Source of the DNA: Curvularia sp. ZM96
Lineage: Eukaryota; Ascomycota; Dothideomycetes; Pleosporales; Pleosporaceae
DNA: 64,000 nucleotides
Direction of reading: 5' to 3'
Assembly (NCBI GenBank): GCA_022457065.1
Contig: JAJGBQ010000004.1
Span: 558,001-622,000 of the forward strand
The position numbers were made by a program, and so were the translations under genes. The notes below the pieces were generated by a model. The model saw only the letters and a list, made by a program, of their open reading frames with translations. It was not told the origin of the DNA and made no database searches. Position 1 is the first letter of the stretch, and every line of letters begins with the position of its first letter. This document shows, piece after piece, positions 21,395 through 32,795 of the stretch.

Positions 21395-23905
21395 ATGGCC
21401 CCTTCCGTCCTCTCCGCAGTGCTCTCGGGCTCTGCCCTCTTGGCTGCTGTCAATGCTCAGAACTTCGAAGGCGGTGGCCGAGGTGAAGGTGCCTTTGAAT
21501 ACGTTCAACCGCTCAACACTACCATTCTGACCGAGTATGGTTCCTCACCACCTGTGTACCCTTCACGTAAGTTTTCTTTGGAATGATCATTCTATCTCGG
21601 AACATGTCTAACACCTGGTGTAGCAAAGATTACTGGTGCTGGCGGCTGGGAGATGGGCCTTGAGAAGGCGAAAGCTTTCGTAGCTCAACTTACTCTGGAA
21701 GAGAAGGCCGATATGGTCACTGGCCAAGCCGGACCCTGCGTTGGCAACATCGTTGCCATTCCACGCCTAGGCTTCCCTGGTCTTTGTCTTCAGGATGGTC
21801 CTCTTGCTATCCGTGTGGCTGACTACGCAAGCGTCTTCTCCGCTGGTGTGTCTGCTGGTGCCACATGGGACAAAGATATTATGTATGAGCGCGGCAAGGC
21901 CATGGCTGAAGAGTTTAGGGCAAAGGGTGCTCAAATCATGTTGGGTCCTGTTGCAGGACCACTTGGACGCTCCGGCTATGGCGGCCGTAACTGGGAGGGT
22001 TTCTCCTCAGACCCGTACCTCAGCGGTGTAGCCATGGAGAAGACCATCTTGGCAGCTCAAGATGCGGGTGTGCAAGCTTGTGCTAAGCACTGGGTTGGCA
22101 ACGAGCAGGAGATTATGCGTAACCCTACCTACAGGACAGACGACAACACTGAGCAGAAGCAAGCAGCACTGTCATCCAACATCGATGACCGCACCATGCA
22201 CGAGCTCTACATGTGGCCATTCGCCAATGCCGCCAAGGCTCGTGCTGCCAGTTTCATGTGCTCTTACCAGAGAATTAACGGATCTTACGGATGCCAGAAC
22301 TCTGCTGCACAGAACGGTTTGCTCAAGACTGAGCTTGGCTTCCAAGGATACATCATGTCTGATTGGGGTGCGACCCACTCTGGTGTTGCTTCTATTGAGG
22401 CCGGTCTCGACATGAACATGCCTGGTGGACTTGGTGCCTACGGTCTGAACTTCGGCGTTCCGTCTTACTTTGGCGGCAACGTTACTCTTGCCGTCAACAA
22501 TGGCACTGTCAACGAGTCCCGTATCGACGACATGGTCCTCCGTATTATGACTCCCTACTTCCAGCTCGGTCAGGATAAGGACTTCCCTTCCACTGACCCT
22601 TCCACTGCTGATCTCAACACTTTCTCACCTCGCAAGACCTGGACCCGCAAGTTCAACCTCACTGGCGAAGTGAGCCGTGATGTCCGTGGCAACCATGCTG
22701 AGCTCATCCGCAGGCACGGTGCCGCTGGCAGCGTCTTGTTGAAGAATGTAGACCGTACCCTTCCTCTCAAGGCTCCCCGCAACGTTGCCATCTTTGGCAA
22801 CGGCGCTGGTGACCCAGTCCGCAGCTCTGTCCTTAACCAGCAGAACTACGAATACGGCGCTATTTTCGCTGGTGGTGGCTCTGGTACCGGCCAGTTCACC
22901 CGCATGGTCTCGCCCCTCTCTGCTATCCAGCACCGTGTCAACCAAGATCACGGCATCGTTCAGTATTTCTTGAACAACACTCACATCATCAACAACAACG
23001 TCAGCACTCTCGTCATCCCACGTGCTATCCCTGACGTTTGCATTGTCATGCTTAAGACATGGGCCGAGGAGGGCGATGACCGCACTCATCTCGGATCCGA
23101 CTGGAATGGTGACGAGGTCGTCGAGTCTGTTGCATCTTTCTGCAACAACACCGTCGTTGTCACTCACTCTTCCGGTGTCAACACCCTGCCATGGTCCGAC
23201 CACCCCAACGTTACCGCCATCCTCGCTGCTCACTTCCCTGGCGAAGAGTCCGGAAACTCTCTTGTCGACATCCTCTACGGCGACGTCAACCCCTCCGGCC
23301 ACCTCCCCTACACCATCGCCATGAAGGGCAGCGACTGGAACGCACCTCCCACCACCAGCATCCAAACCGACGGCTTCAACGACTGGCAGAGCTGGTTCAC
23401 CGAAAAGCTCGAGATTGACTACCGCCACTTCGACATGCAGAACATGTCCGTCCGCTACGAATTCGGTTTCGGTCTCTCCTACACCACCTTCTCCATCTCC
23501 GACATCAAGTCCTCTCCCCTCGAGCACAACATCACCTCGATGCCCGAGGATCTTCCCGTCCAGCCTGGTGGCAACCCCGCCCTCTGGGCATCCATCTACA
23601 ATGTCACCGTCTCCGTCGCCAACACTGGTGACGTCGCCGGCGCCGTCGTGCCCCAACTGTACGTCGGTCTGCCTTCTTCTGCCCCCGCCGGCACCCCCGT
23701 GCGCCAGCTCCGCGGCTTCGAGAAGGTCTACCTCGAGAAGGGCGAGTCGCAGAGCGTCAGCTTCGAGCTGCAACGCCGCGATCTCAGCTACTGGGATGTT
23801 GTCAGCCAGCAGTGGGTTATCCCTGAGGGCGAGTTCAACATCTGGGTTGGACTTAGCAGCAGGGACTTGAAGGTCAAGGATAGCTTCAGTGTTGTTGGAC
23901 AGTAA
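21395..23905 (+). CDS. Secreted beta-glucosidase, GH3
   Basis: Two exons, 21395-21566 and 21624-23905; 57-bp intron with donor GTAAGT; 817 aa. It would release glucose from cellobiose and short beta-glucans outside the cell. A signal peptide ends near residue 21 (AAVNA). The GH3 N-terminal barrel has LQDGPLAIR for sugar binding, KHWVGNEQE, and the nucleophile Asp in GYIMSDWGATHSG (about D304). The C-terminal sandwich starts near SVLLKN and carries the region where the acid/base Glu is found. A fibronectin-III-like domain closes the protein (VSVANTGDVAGA ... VPQLYVG). Many N-glycosylation sequons are visible. Codon choice is strongly biased to C-ending codons, as in highly expressed fungal genes. 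Confidence 0.95.
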
Positions 23906-24652
23906 AAGTCCTGGCTACAAAAAGCGCTTATGTGATTATGAGTATATGAATAGATAGTTAATTTCTATTGTTTTACTGAAATTTCACTTGTATGTTTGAT
24001 GTTTGTGATGTGAGATTCCATGTGCTTAACATGTTTTGTTAGCTGTCGTATTTTTAATTGGATCTTTGTATGCGTTTAGTAGGTTACACTCTGCTCACAC
24101 TCTATGCTTTCGATATGAGCTGATTTTAGTAGCGTAATAGGTTAAATGAGTTGCCATCATGCAATGATGCGGTTTCAACAAATCCAAAATAGTATAACTT
24201 GGTCATCACAGCCTGTATTGAGAACAATACACACATGTGAGCAACTCAGTTGATCCCCATAAGGGGATGATAAAGAGAGCGCCAGTCCTCCACATTCAAT
24301 CACTACGCCCTGAACCCCATATGCACAGGCTCATAGTTGACATAACCAGTGCCAACAGTAGGCCGTGGAAAGCCAAATATCTTTAAAAAAAATAGCCATA
24401 TACTCACTCTCAGATAAGACAAAAGACAACACTTGTAGAAGAAAACCTACTCATCCAAAAAAAAAGGTCAAATCTGCACAAAAGATAGTTCGTGACAGTG
24501 CCATTTTTTAGTTATAACCCTCGACTACAAATACAAAAACAACCGGGTATCATTGCGCCCCTTCACACGTACAAATCCATGCAACCAACTATTTTTCTTC
24601 TTCTCTCATTTAATTCCTGCACCTCCTCCTTCTCAGCAAACACCCCACACCC
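23906..24652. other. Convergent 3' flanks of beta-glucosidase and GH47 gene
   Basis: About 750 bp between two stop codons, AT-rich with A and T runs; no gene seen. Confidence 0.5.
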
Positions 24653-26362
24653 TCAACGAATCATGCGAAAAGGATGGCCCTCGGTGCTAAACACCCAACT
24701 ATCCAAACTCGCTACCTCGACATCCGCAAACGTAAGCCAGAGATACTTAAGCGTCTCAGCAGCCCAAAAGCTCTCTTGCATATCGATCCACTTGTCCTTT
24801 CCTTCCGCCTGCGTATCGTACACGTCTTTCAATTGGGCGTATCCAAACGGCGCCTTGCAATGTTTCTCTAAGGCGGAAAAAGCGTCCCAAGCCCAGTCGC
24901 GGTAGCGCTGCTCACCCGTGATACGCCAAGCGTAAAAGACACTTTCAACATACTCTGGACGCCCCTTGTAGGATGGGTCACGTGCCCAGATGCCGCTCTC
25001 TATGGCTTGCTTTTTCTGGCGCGCGGTTTCAGGGGCGGAGAGCGGCTTGTCGAAGCCGAATTTGGGGATCCAAGACCATGATTCTGGGCCAATTTTTGTG
25101 GGCGTCGAGGCGTATGTGTGGTGGCAGCCTTCGAGGAGCGCCAGGGCGAAAGTACGGAGGTAGGGTTGATTGTAGAACTTGGAGGCGAGAAGAATGGTGC
25201 CCGGGGCAAAGCAAGCCAGATGTGACTGTCGATTCTCGAATTGTTCATCGTCTTGCCGACCAATGTACAGGTGCTGCATCCAATGTCCAGACGCGGGTGC
25301 GGAGCGGGAACTGAGGTGTCTGCGGAGAGAGTATGCGGCTCGCATAAAGCGATCCTTGTACTTTGGGATATGAGGGTCTGTGGATGGGGCCAAGAGTGTC
25401 ATCTTTACCAGATACTCGTAGTAGGAATCGTGTCCAGCATCCCAGTGTCTTCGGCGGCGAACAGGTTCTCCTGTCATGATATCGAGAGGCGCATCTACCA
25501 TCCCAGGCCACGGCGTCTTCCAATTTGACCACACCAGAGGTGCCCAAGCTCTTGTAGAATTTTGGGTGTAGATGTCGTCACCAGTCAACCTTGTTAGGAC
25601 GCGGTTTTCCAGGATTGAAGAGCCGGCACGTGCAGGCCCAATGGCGGGATGCTCGTATTCCTGCTGCGCAGGGTCATCTTTCAGAGTGAAAGAAGGATCT
25701 GGCTCGCCTCGTTCCGTTGAAAAGTCTACACGAGGCCATGGCATACCAGTGGGCGTATCGTACGCCGGCGCCAGCTTGGCTGCCAGAGTGACAGCTTGCT
25801 CAAGTAGAACACCACGCGCCTCTCTGGTCAGCACATCCTCTGGTATCATCCCAACATCATACAAGTCCACGACGGAAAGAATTCCGCCTAAATAGCGGAT
25901 CGTGGTCTCGAAGGGATCGACCAGGTCCTCTGCTTGGGTAAAGTTGATAGCCACCATGTGCTCCAACGAATACGCCAGTTCGTCCCACAAGCCCATGAGA
26001 GCCAGTGTGCTTGCCGAGTCCACAATGAAAGCCCCCCAGCCATTCCTCGACGAAGACTTGCCCCCTGAGACAGGCAAGATATCATCGCTACCCCAAGCGT
26101 GGTCCCTGTACTTCGAGAAGGTATATTTCATAGCATCGCGCACGCTCTTAGCCCGCGGCTCATCCGCCTTGCCCGTGCCGTTCCAGTTGGCATATTGTAT
26201 TTGTGCGCCAGCTTGCGTCGTGCCTTGGCCGCGAAAAGTCGGGTTCTGAAACTCCTTGAAGAGCAGGTAGAGGGTGATGACGATGATGGCGGCGAGGAGC
26301 TTGAACGACGACTCGGGATTCCGTTCAAACTTGGACTTGCCCCAGCGGCGGAAGCCGGGCAT
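24653..26362 (-). CDS. GH47 class I alpha-1,2-mannosidase, type II membrane protein
   Basis: Single exon, 569 aa from the chosen ATG at 26362 (592 aa if the in-frame ATG at 26431 is used). Class I mannosidases trim Man9GlcNAc2 N-glycans in the ER or Golgi. A short basic N-terminus and one membrane helix (LLAAIIVITLYLLF) predict a type II anchor facing the lumen, unlike secreted fungal GH47 enzymes. Family motifs are clear: GWGAFIVDSASTLALMGLWD, YLGGILSVVDLY, GRPEYVESVFYAWRITGE, then QESFWAAETLKYLWLTFAD and the terminal STEGHPF. I preferred 26362 because MPGFRRWGK leads straight into the anchor and has a better context (AACC before ATG). ER versus Golgi placement is not decided. Confidence 0.92.
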   Translation of the reverse strand: MPGFRRWGKSKFERNPESSFKLLAAIIVITLYLLFKEFQNPTFRGQGTTQAGAQIQYANWNGTGKADEPRAKSVRDAMKYTFSKYRDHAWGSDDILPVSGGKSSSRNGWGAFIVDSASTLALMGLWDELAYSLEHMVAINFTQAEDLVDPFETTIRYLGGILSVVDLYDVGMIPEDVLTREARGVLLEQAVTLAAKLAPAYDTPTGMPWPRVDFSTERGEPDPSFTLKDDPAQQEYEHPAIGPARAGSSILENRVLTRLTGDDIYTQNSTRAWAPLVWSNWKTPWPGMVDAPLDIMTGEPVRRRRHWDAGHDSYYEYLVKMTLLAPSTDPHIPKYKDRFMRAAYSLRRHLSSRSAPASGHWMQHLYIGRQDDEQFENRQSHLACFAPGTILLASKFYNQPYLRTFALALLEGCHHTYASTPTKIGPESWSWIPKFGFDKPLSAPETARQKKQAIESGIWARDPSYKGRPEYVESVFYAWRITGEQRYRDWAWDAFSALEKHCKAPFGYAQLKDVYDTQAEGKDKWIDMQESFWAAETLKYLWLTFADVEVASLDSWVFSTEGHPFRMIR

Positions 26363-26701
26363 GGTTGGAGAATAGTAGAAGCCGTATGGTGCTGGCGGGG
26401 GCCTCAGGAAGCGGGTGGTAATAGCACACACATCTGTCCTCAGTATGCGGAGGCGATGCGGGGGTGCGACAGTCGACGTTGGCGTTTCAATGCTATCATG
26501 TCATGTCCTGCCAGTGTCGATAAGCTATGCGGTGTTGCAGGATTCGGAGAGTCGGCTTGAACCATGAATGTATTGTCGAGGCCATTGTGTGAAACGATGC
26601 TGCTACCAGCACTTGGCCTGGGCTTGGCATTTGCGAACCGTCTGCATCGTCATGGCCAGCTCCGGGCTATCACAGCAATCGCAATTTCACCAACACCCAA
26701 C
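26363..26701. promoter_or_regulatory. Divergent promoter, GH47 mannosidase / small membrane protein
   Basis: 339 bp between the start codons of two divergent genes. It includes an in-frame upstream extension of the mannosidase to 26431. No TATA box seen. Confidence 0.5.
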
Positions 26702-26964
26702 ATGGCTGTCTGGCAGTATGAATATTCTGAAAATGGATCTATTGAGATTGTTCATGTCACTGACCAGGGTTTAGGTGGTTCAAGAGCATACCACCCAAAA
26801 CGCGCATGATTATCGGCGTGGGCGTCATGGCCTATGCAGGCGCAGGGCTGTATTTGTCCGATGTGGCTGAAGAGAAACTCGGCTATACCCCGACGGAAGA
26901 GGACAAGGAACAATTGCGAAATGCATTGCCCAAGGTGACCACTGTCGAGAAGCGGAATACGTGA
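26702..26964 (+). CDS. 67-residue single-pass membrane protein, two exons
   Basis: Exon 1 is only 14 bp (26702-26715: ATG GCT GTC TGG CA). A 59-bp intron follows (donor GTATGA, CACTGAC branch, acceptor TTTAG), then exon 2 at 26775-26964 ends in TGA. The product begins MAVWQWFKSIPPKTRM. One hydrophobic helix follows (IIGVGVMAYAGAGLYL) and then a charged tail with EEKLGYTPTEEDKEQLRNAL. A basic patch before the helix and an acidic helical tail after it suggest a small organelle-membrane protein, possibly mitochondrial. From memory the layout resembles a small conserved fungal protein of unknown function; I cannot name it. Splice sites, frame and composition all agree, but no homology search was possible. 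Confidence 0.72.
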
Positions 26965-27273
26965 ATGTCGATCATCTTTACTTCACCCGCCTTGAAAACC
27001 CACGTGATTAGAGCTGTATGGTTCGGACAATGAGTATGTTTAACATGGTACGCATAGAAGACGACCCAAGTCTAACAATCCTTTAGTTTGATTTACTCAT
27101 CTCTGTTGTTATGTCTTGGCTTGTGCTGCTAGGTGCTATCAAGCTTTGCAGAAAGAGAGCAGGGAAACTGCGCATGGCGGTTTGGAAGAGGAAAACCTCA
27201 TTAAAACAAACATAGCTGTCAACCTAACTCAATCGAACAATATCCAACTCATAAAACCAAGCCCAGCCTGCTC
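26965..27273. other. Convergent 3' flanks of small membrane protein and AA9 gene
   Basis: 309 bp between two stop codons; a CACGTG occurs near 27002. No gene seen. Confidence 0.4.
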
Positions 27274-28451
27274 TCACAAGCACTGACTATAAAACTCCCC
27301 ATTAGCCTTACACGTCGACCCACTCGCACAAGTCGTGCATCCTGTAAACCCCTTACCCCCACACTGCGCATACTTCTGCGCCTCACACGCCGCGGGAGCA
27401 GACGTCGCCGGCACAGGAACCGCACTCGTTACCATTGTCGTAGGCGCCGAAGTAGGAGACGGCTCTGGTGCTGGCGTATTACCATTGTCATTGCCCGTTC
27501 CATCCCACACCGCAGGCCCCGGTATGGGATACGTCGTTGCTTTCTTGGCGGCTTCAGAGTCAATGTTGAAGGCGATGCCCGGTTCTGTTCCGGTATATGC
27601 GCCGGGGAAGGAGACAAGGTAGGAAGAGGGTGGCGAGGCGGTACCGCTTCCTGTGACAGTGAACTGGGCGCATTCGGGGTAGACTGGATGTCGGTCAGTT
27701 TGATTGAATATTTCTTTTACATGTCGAGACAGGGGGAAGTACATTGGGGGTTATTCGCCTGGTGCACAGCAATGAGCTCATGTCTGATTAGGTACTCGCC
27801 GGGTGCGAGTAGAGCTGGAATGGTGATTGTGGCATAGAGTGTGTCGAGGATAGCATCTCCAGCCCAGATACCGGCGTTTTGAGTGCCAGAGATGAGGCCT
27901 TGCTCGTAGATCTTAACTGGAGTCGAGAGGTTAGCAAGGTGGTTGTTCAGACAAGGCGTATGTCTGCTTACACCAGACTTTTCCGGATCCGTCCCAGCTG
28001 TTGCATGAACCGGGGCACTTGGCCATATAGACCAAGAATGAGGTTGGCCTATGGGTCCATTGTGCCCAGTGAGTTTTTAGCTTCTGGCCCGCAGCAATGG
28101 TACCTGTTTGGCCGGTGCCAAGGACGCCGTTGTTGTTGCATCGGATGTTCACAGTCTGTAAGTGAATCAGATTCCTGCTCTCTTGTGTTGCAATCAGGTC
28201 TTACCGAAAGATCCTTGATGTACAAAGGGTCGAAGGATGGGTATTGTCTCTGGATGCTCTTTTGTCCAGAAGGGGAGTTGTATGGTGACCAACTGATCTT
28301 TGTCAGCTTTCATCAAATAACGGTATGCATAGGAATCGTTTACATACCCAGCGTATGTCGTATCGCCCACAATGTACTTGTCGACGGCTCCATGTGCAGC
28401 CACCATCGCAAGTAGCGAAGCAGCTGCTGTGAACGACAAACAAGCTTTCAT
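27274..28451 (-). CDS. AA9 lytic polysaccharide monooxygenase with CBM1
   Basis: Five exons: 28451-28348, 28292-28205, 28155-27972, 27916-27743, 27683-27274; introns of 49-59 bp; 319 aa. AA9 enzymes use copper and O2/H2O2 to cut crystalline cellulose oxidatively outside the cell. The signal peptide ends at Ala19, leaving His20 (HGAVDK) as the N-terminal copper ligand. The second copper His is H99 in WTHRP, the axial Tyr is Y185 in QFYPECAQF, and the second-sphere His is near 171 (RHELIA). A Pro/Thr/Ser linker (about 245-283) joins a C-terminal CBM1 with the CGG...C...C...CL cysteine pattern and aromatic residues for cellulose binding. The nearby GH3 beta-glucosidase could use cello-oligosaccharides made by this enzyme and cellulases. 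Confidence 0.95.
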
Positions 28452-28603
28452 CTTGGGTATAAAGTGCTTAGGTAGATGTTCAGTGTATCGAAACCTTGTC
28501 CTAAGGTAAAATTAAAATCTGGGAATGTATCCACTGTTATATCTTCTCGAATCTCTGTAAATTCCATCAGTATCACGCGTAGCCACCTTGTATATTGTTT
28601 GTT

Positions 28604-28966
28604 TCAAGCCACCGACCGCTCATCGAAAGCAGCCATTAAGGCCTCTTGCTTATCCCGCATATTGAACATGTCGAGCCGAGCTGGGTCGCGCCCTCTGGAG
28701 GCCTCGTGTAACCGTGCCAAATTGGACAACGCCCGAATTAACTCGCAACCTTCATCCAATGGTAAGACGAGGCAAAATCGTTGGTTTGGCGAGTCACGCG
28801 GGGGATGGGGCCGCTTCAAGGTAATATAAATGAATATCGCAGGGATACTAACAGCCGGAAGCCACAATGGCGGGAAAAACGGCAGCGCCTGGTCATCTCC
28901 TGGGTGTTTGATATATGAGATGTGGGCCACCTTTACGTTGAAGCGCTGTTGATCGGGACTGTTCAA
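28604..28966 (-). CDS. Hypothetical 120-residue protein
   Basis: One open frame from 28966, with its stop only 152 bp before the AA9 start codon on the same strand. The C-terminal half reads like real protein: RFCLVLPLDEGCELIRALSNLARLHEASRG, split here as RFCLVLPLDEGCELI and RALSNLARLHEASRG, then DPARLDMFNMRDKQEALM. The middle (LWLPAVSIPAIFIYITLK) could be a membrane helix or an unrecognised intron. The start is uncertain and an upstream exon is possible. I do not recognise the family. If real, its 3' end overlaps the AA9 promoter. Confidence 0.4.
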   Translation of the reverse strand: MNSPDQQRFNVKVAHISYIKHPGDDQALPFFPPLWLPAVSIPAIFIYITLKRPHPPRDSPNQRFCLVLPLDEGCELIRALSNLARLHEASRGRDPARLDMFNMRDKQEALMAAFDERSVA

Positions 28967-29947
28967 TGCTTATCCCGCTTTGAGTTATGAGGGTTGAGGC
29001 TTGTAGGTTTCACAGCTATGGTGGGTAATTGAACGGCAACCATGCCAGGGCTCAAGACGAAGGAAAGTGTGCCTTCGAAAGCGCAACAACATTCTCAAAG
29101 ATTTATTGTGATTGAAACCCTGCGTGTTGACGAAGATATAAAGTCTTTGTGGAGGTCGTCTTGCGCCTCCACCAAGACTGCGCGATGACCACTTGCAAAG
29201 TGATCGAGCCTAGGGAAGTGATACGTCATCTGACGAGATGATATATAGTACTCGATAGCGCAATGCAATGATGCCCAGTCGGTGGTGGCTATGTAGGATG
29301 TGAGTTAACTGGCGCGTGGATGCCTGGTAAATGAAGCGCTGACCCGGGTTCCAGGTCAAGGATGAGAAGGAACGCAGACACGTGTTTCTCCACACAAGGT
29401 ACTCTGATAAAGGACCGATGTGCGGTTCCGCAGCCTCGATGACGAATCATAGAAGCAAGCACGATGCTCCCAGAACCAAATATGCTTTACGTAGTGTCTA
29501 AGAGGTGTGAAAAGCTGCCGCTAATTCAGTATGCAAGGACACCCGAGTATGAAGCACATGGTATATGGAAGATAGCCCTTTGGTATTTGTACACTAGCAT
29601 GATAGCAAGCTAGAAATTATTTGAGGAGATCCTTTCCTACTTAGCAATCATTTAACTTTTGGAGATGTATGTAAGTTCGTCTGAAGATACAATCACCTGC
29701 GAGATAGTTCAAGCCCCGATGAGAAAAAGATTAACCAAATCTTCAAGGAAAACAAAACCAAGAACCTTGTGTCCAGCAATTAGCTGATATCGTATGGCAT
29801 CCTTTCTGCCCATGTGTTGATCAGCCGAAGATACTGGTGTTGACGGCATGTTCCTCCTAGAGCCACCCTGGATCAAAGCAGTTGAGCCAAGTTTTACTTT
29901 GACAGATGCTCAGCCCGGACGATCCGAGAATACGCCGTGCTGGTAAC
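28967..29947. other. Intergenic, about 1 kb
   Basis: No supported gene; contains a CACGTG near 29380. It should hold the 3' flank of the coiled-coil gene and possible upstream sequence of the 28604-28966 frame. Confidence 0.4.
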
Positions 29948-31404
29948 CTAGGCATACTTCTGGCCCTCACGCTGCTGAAGGGTAACAAGGAGGTCATAGA
30001 AATCCTTCCTCCAGTCGACGCACTCGAGGTATTCCCACCAGAGACGAAGCGCGGGCTCCTCATCCATGTCAGACTGTGCCCCATTAGCATCCGTCATCTC
30101 GGTAATCTTTGCCAAGCACTTACCGCATTGAATGCATCGAGAATAGTCTGCTTCTTGATCATGGCAGTCTTCATGCTGGCTTCACGGTCCCACTGGCGCA
30201 GCTCATCAACGTACTTGCGCACATCCTTCATTATTTTCTCAGTGAGCTTGGCATCCTCTGCGGTATTAACAGTGGTGACGTTTTCCGGTGCAGCAAAAAG
30301 ACGGCCGTCGTACTCTGGCTTGCGGAAGAAGTGTTTCTTAAGCTCCTCGGTGACCCACTCGTCCCGCACCGGCGAAGTGAGCTCCTCAGCCCAAAAGCTC
30401 TTGACATGGTCGGGGACCCTAATCGCCATGGTATCGTGGTCCAGCTTGTCGGACCAGCGCGTCTGCGAATAGTTGCCATAGTAAACGTAGCGCTCGCCTA
30501 CCAGGATGAACATGGGCACATTCTCGTAAGATGTGGCGTCATCGGGGAAGAGATTGCCAAATTCTTCCTCAGGGGCCTTGTTGAAGAAAGCCGTTAGCTT
30601 GGCACCGTGTTCGCCTGGTGCCTTGGGAAGGTATGGCTCGTTCTCTGGGTCGAGCTGGTAGTATGTACGATTCTTGAGTATGCAAGGGCCCTTGCCATGG
30701 ATGAAGCGAAGGCCTGGAGACCAGGGAGTTCCGCCCAGATGGTTAGCGAGGAAGTCCGGATGGAATGTAACAGTATCACTTGGAATCAGACCTGAGAACG
30801 GGGGGATTGTTATAAGGTGGTATGGCTTCCAGCCCTGTTTATCCTTTAGGGAAAGGTGTTGGACAGGCGGCAACTCGTCCTGGGTGGGGGTGAGGGTTCC
30901 AGCGGAGCGAGGTGGAGTTGGAACTGATGCTGGCATTGAGCGCTTGTTGAAGCTGCAATATGATTAGTTTCAGATCGTTCAGTGAGTATCGAAGACGTAC
31001 TCATTCTCAGTGCCAGACTCAAACTTCTTCGCGTGCACTTTAGCAGTCAATTCCTTGGCTGTGTTGTCGGAGTCACTGTTCACGGATCCAAAAGTGCCTT
31101 TGAGTCTGTCCAAGTCCATGCCAAACTGCTTGGCGCTTCGAAGTGATGCTTCGATGCCGTCTATGCCCTGAGATGGGCTAGTGCGGGCTGGCCAATCGAT
31201 TTTGTTCATCTGGTCAACAGTAGATGAAAGACCATGAAAGAGTTCCTTGAGAGTACCGACATCCTCCTGCAGGCTCACCTGGTTCTCTTCCAAGTTGTGG
31301 ACACGGGCCTCAAGATACGATGCGGCAAGATCGCCTGCCCGATTGTTCTTTCGGGGACCGCGAGGTGCAAACTCGGCAGAGGTAGGACCCATCTGATTGC
31401 TCAT
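29948..31404 (-). CDS. Uncharacterised fungal protein (possible DUF6697-type)
   Basis: Three exons: 31404-31001, 30952-30124, 30073-29948; introns of 48 and 50 bp; 452 aa. Residues about 30-75 (SYLEARVHNLEENQVSLQ ... DVGTLKELFHGLS) form a likely coiled coil, and a disordered linker follows. The second half is a compact globular domain: HLITIPPFSGLIPSDTVTF, then TPWSPGLRFI, FILVGERYVYYGNYS, a Trp-rich stretch and a C-terminal WWEYLECVDWRKDFYDLLV. From memory this resembles the fungal DUF6697 domain, with moderate certainty. No catalytic motif, signal peptide or membrane helix is seen. Function is unknown. Confidence 0.75.
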
Positions 31405-32795
31405 GTTGTCAATAGAGGCAGTTGGCGGTTGATACTGGTTTGTTCTGTGGGTGTCGGAGGTTTGAAATACTTTCAGGGAGTCTCAGTAGACTGGAGACGT
31501 CCCAAGTAACGTATGAAAGTAGCCTAGTGTTGAGGGTGTGGAGGAAACTGGCAAGTGGTTTATGAAGACTATCTATATAGATCACGGGTAAAAGACTCAT
31601 CACTGTACAGAGGTAAGAGAGGCGGTGACGAATCAGTGCCTTGCCTGTTGCTCAAAGTGAGAGAAAAGTGAGTGAGTGGATGCAAGTCGATATTGAGCTT
31701 TGGTTACTAAGTAAGATGTTTCTGAGTGAGTACGGTAATGGTGGCTGTTTAGAAGGGTCCCAAGCATGTTTGATCCATCAATACATGTAGGAATGACATT
31801 GTCTTCGTAGCGACATCATGGTAGGCTGGTTCATCAGAAGTCGCATTCGGTAGGTCATCAGCCGACTTGTTGTTCGCCCTCATTCATTCTATTGAATGCC
31901 AACTCGACTACTTCAAGATACAAAACTTGCGTCCTAGCATGTTTCCGCGGATGAACACCTGCTTTTACTGTGTGTTTTGGAATCACAGGCGACTAGCGCC
32001 CCTACGGTACCTTTTGCCGTCTTGGTCTGGGGCACTCGCTTACCAGCCTTTTTCTCGACACGCGCGCCCCGCGCCACCCATGACAATTACCACTCTCGGG
32101 CAGATGCACGTCCGAACCTCAGATACACGGCCGGCCTGCTGTACGACTAGGGATCTCGCTAGATGCTGAAGACCAGGGGAACCTTTCCACGCGGGCTGGG
32201 TCGTCTCCACTTCGAAGGGATGTCAGCGCCAAAAAGCCGACATGGCTACCCCGTCCAATGGAGAGGATATCTTTGCTTCGATATAGGAAGCAGTCATGCG
32301 CATTGCAAACAGTGCCCAAGGAACCCAGGCTTGGTGGACAACATTGGCGGTGTTTCCGTTTCTGGGTGGAGTATTGGTGGCACGCGAGGCCGGGATTGGT
32401 GAGGGGAAGCCGAGGAGCGACGCGCGACTTACGCGACGATATGCGAGGATGGGACCAGTATGGAGTCCTTCACAGGGCAGAAGTCGCACGAGAGAGTGGC
32501 AGGTCAAATTTGACAACGATCGACTGTCGACATGGTCGCTCTCCGAGGAATTCGGCCATGGCGATCTAATGCAGGGGAAGAAGAAGGGGACGAAAGGCGA
32601 GGCAGGACCCTGACCGAGGCGCGCCAACGTCATTTACGCTTGGACCCTTCGCCGTCATTTTGTTCTCCTCTCGCTGTCTGCCCGTACTTGGACAGCGCAC
32701 GACCAGACATCGCGACTCCTCTGCGACGCCTTGTACGCCTCTCCCAAGCATCCACCAGCCTGTACCTCTCTGCTGCCGCCCATTGAACCGCCACG
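31405..32795. promoter_or_regulatory. Divergent intergenic region, coiled-coil gene / SAP30
   Basis: 1.4 kb between two divergent starts; no open frame looks like protein. The right end is C-rich, as usual for fungal leaders. Confidence 0.45.

Noticed and set aside
22625..23773. 382-codon open frame antisense to the beta-glucosidase
   Set aside because: It mirrors a codon-biased gene; composition is Asp/Val/Gly-rich with no domain, as expected for an antisense shadow.
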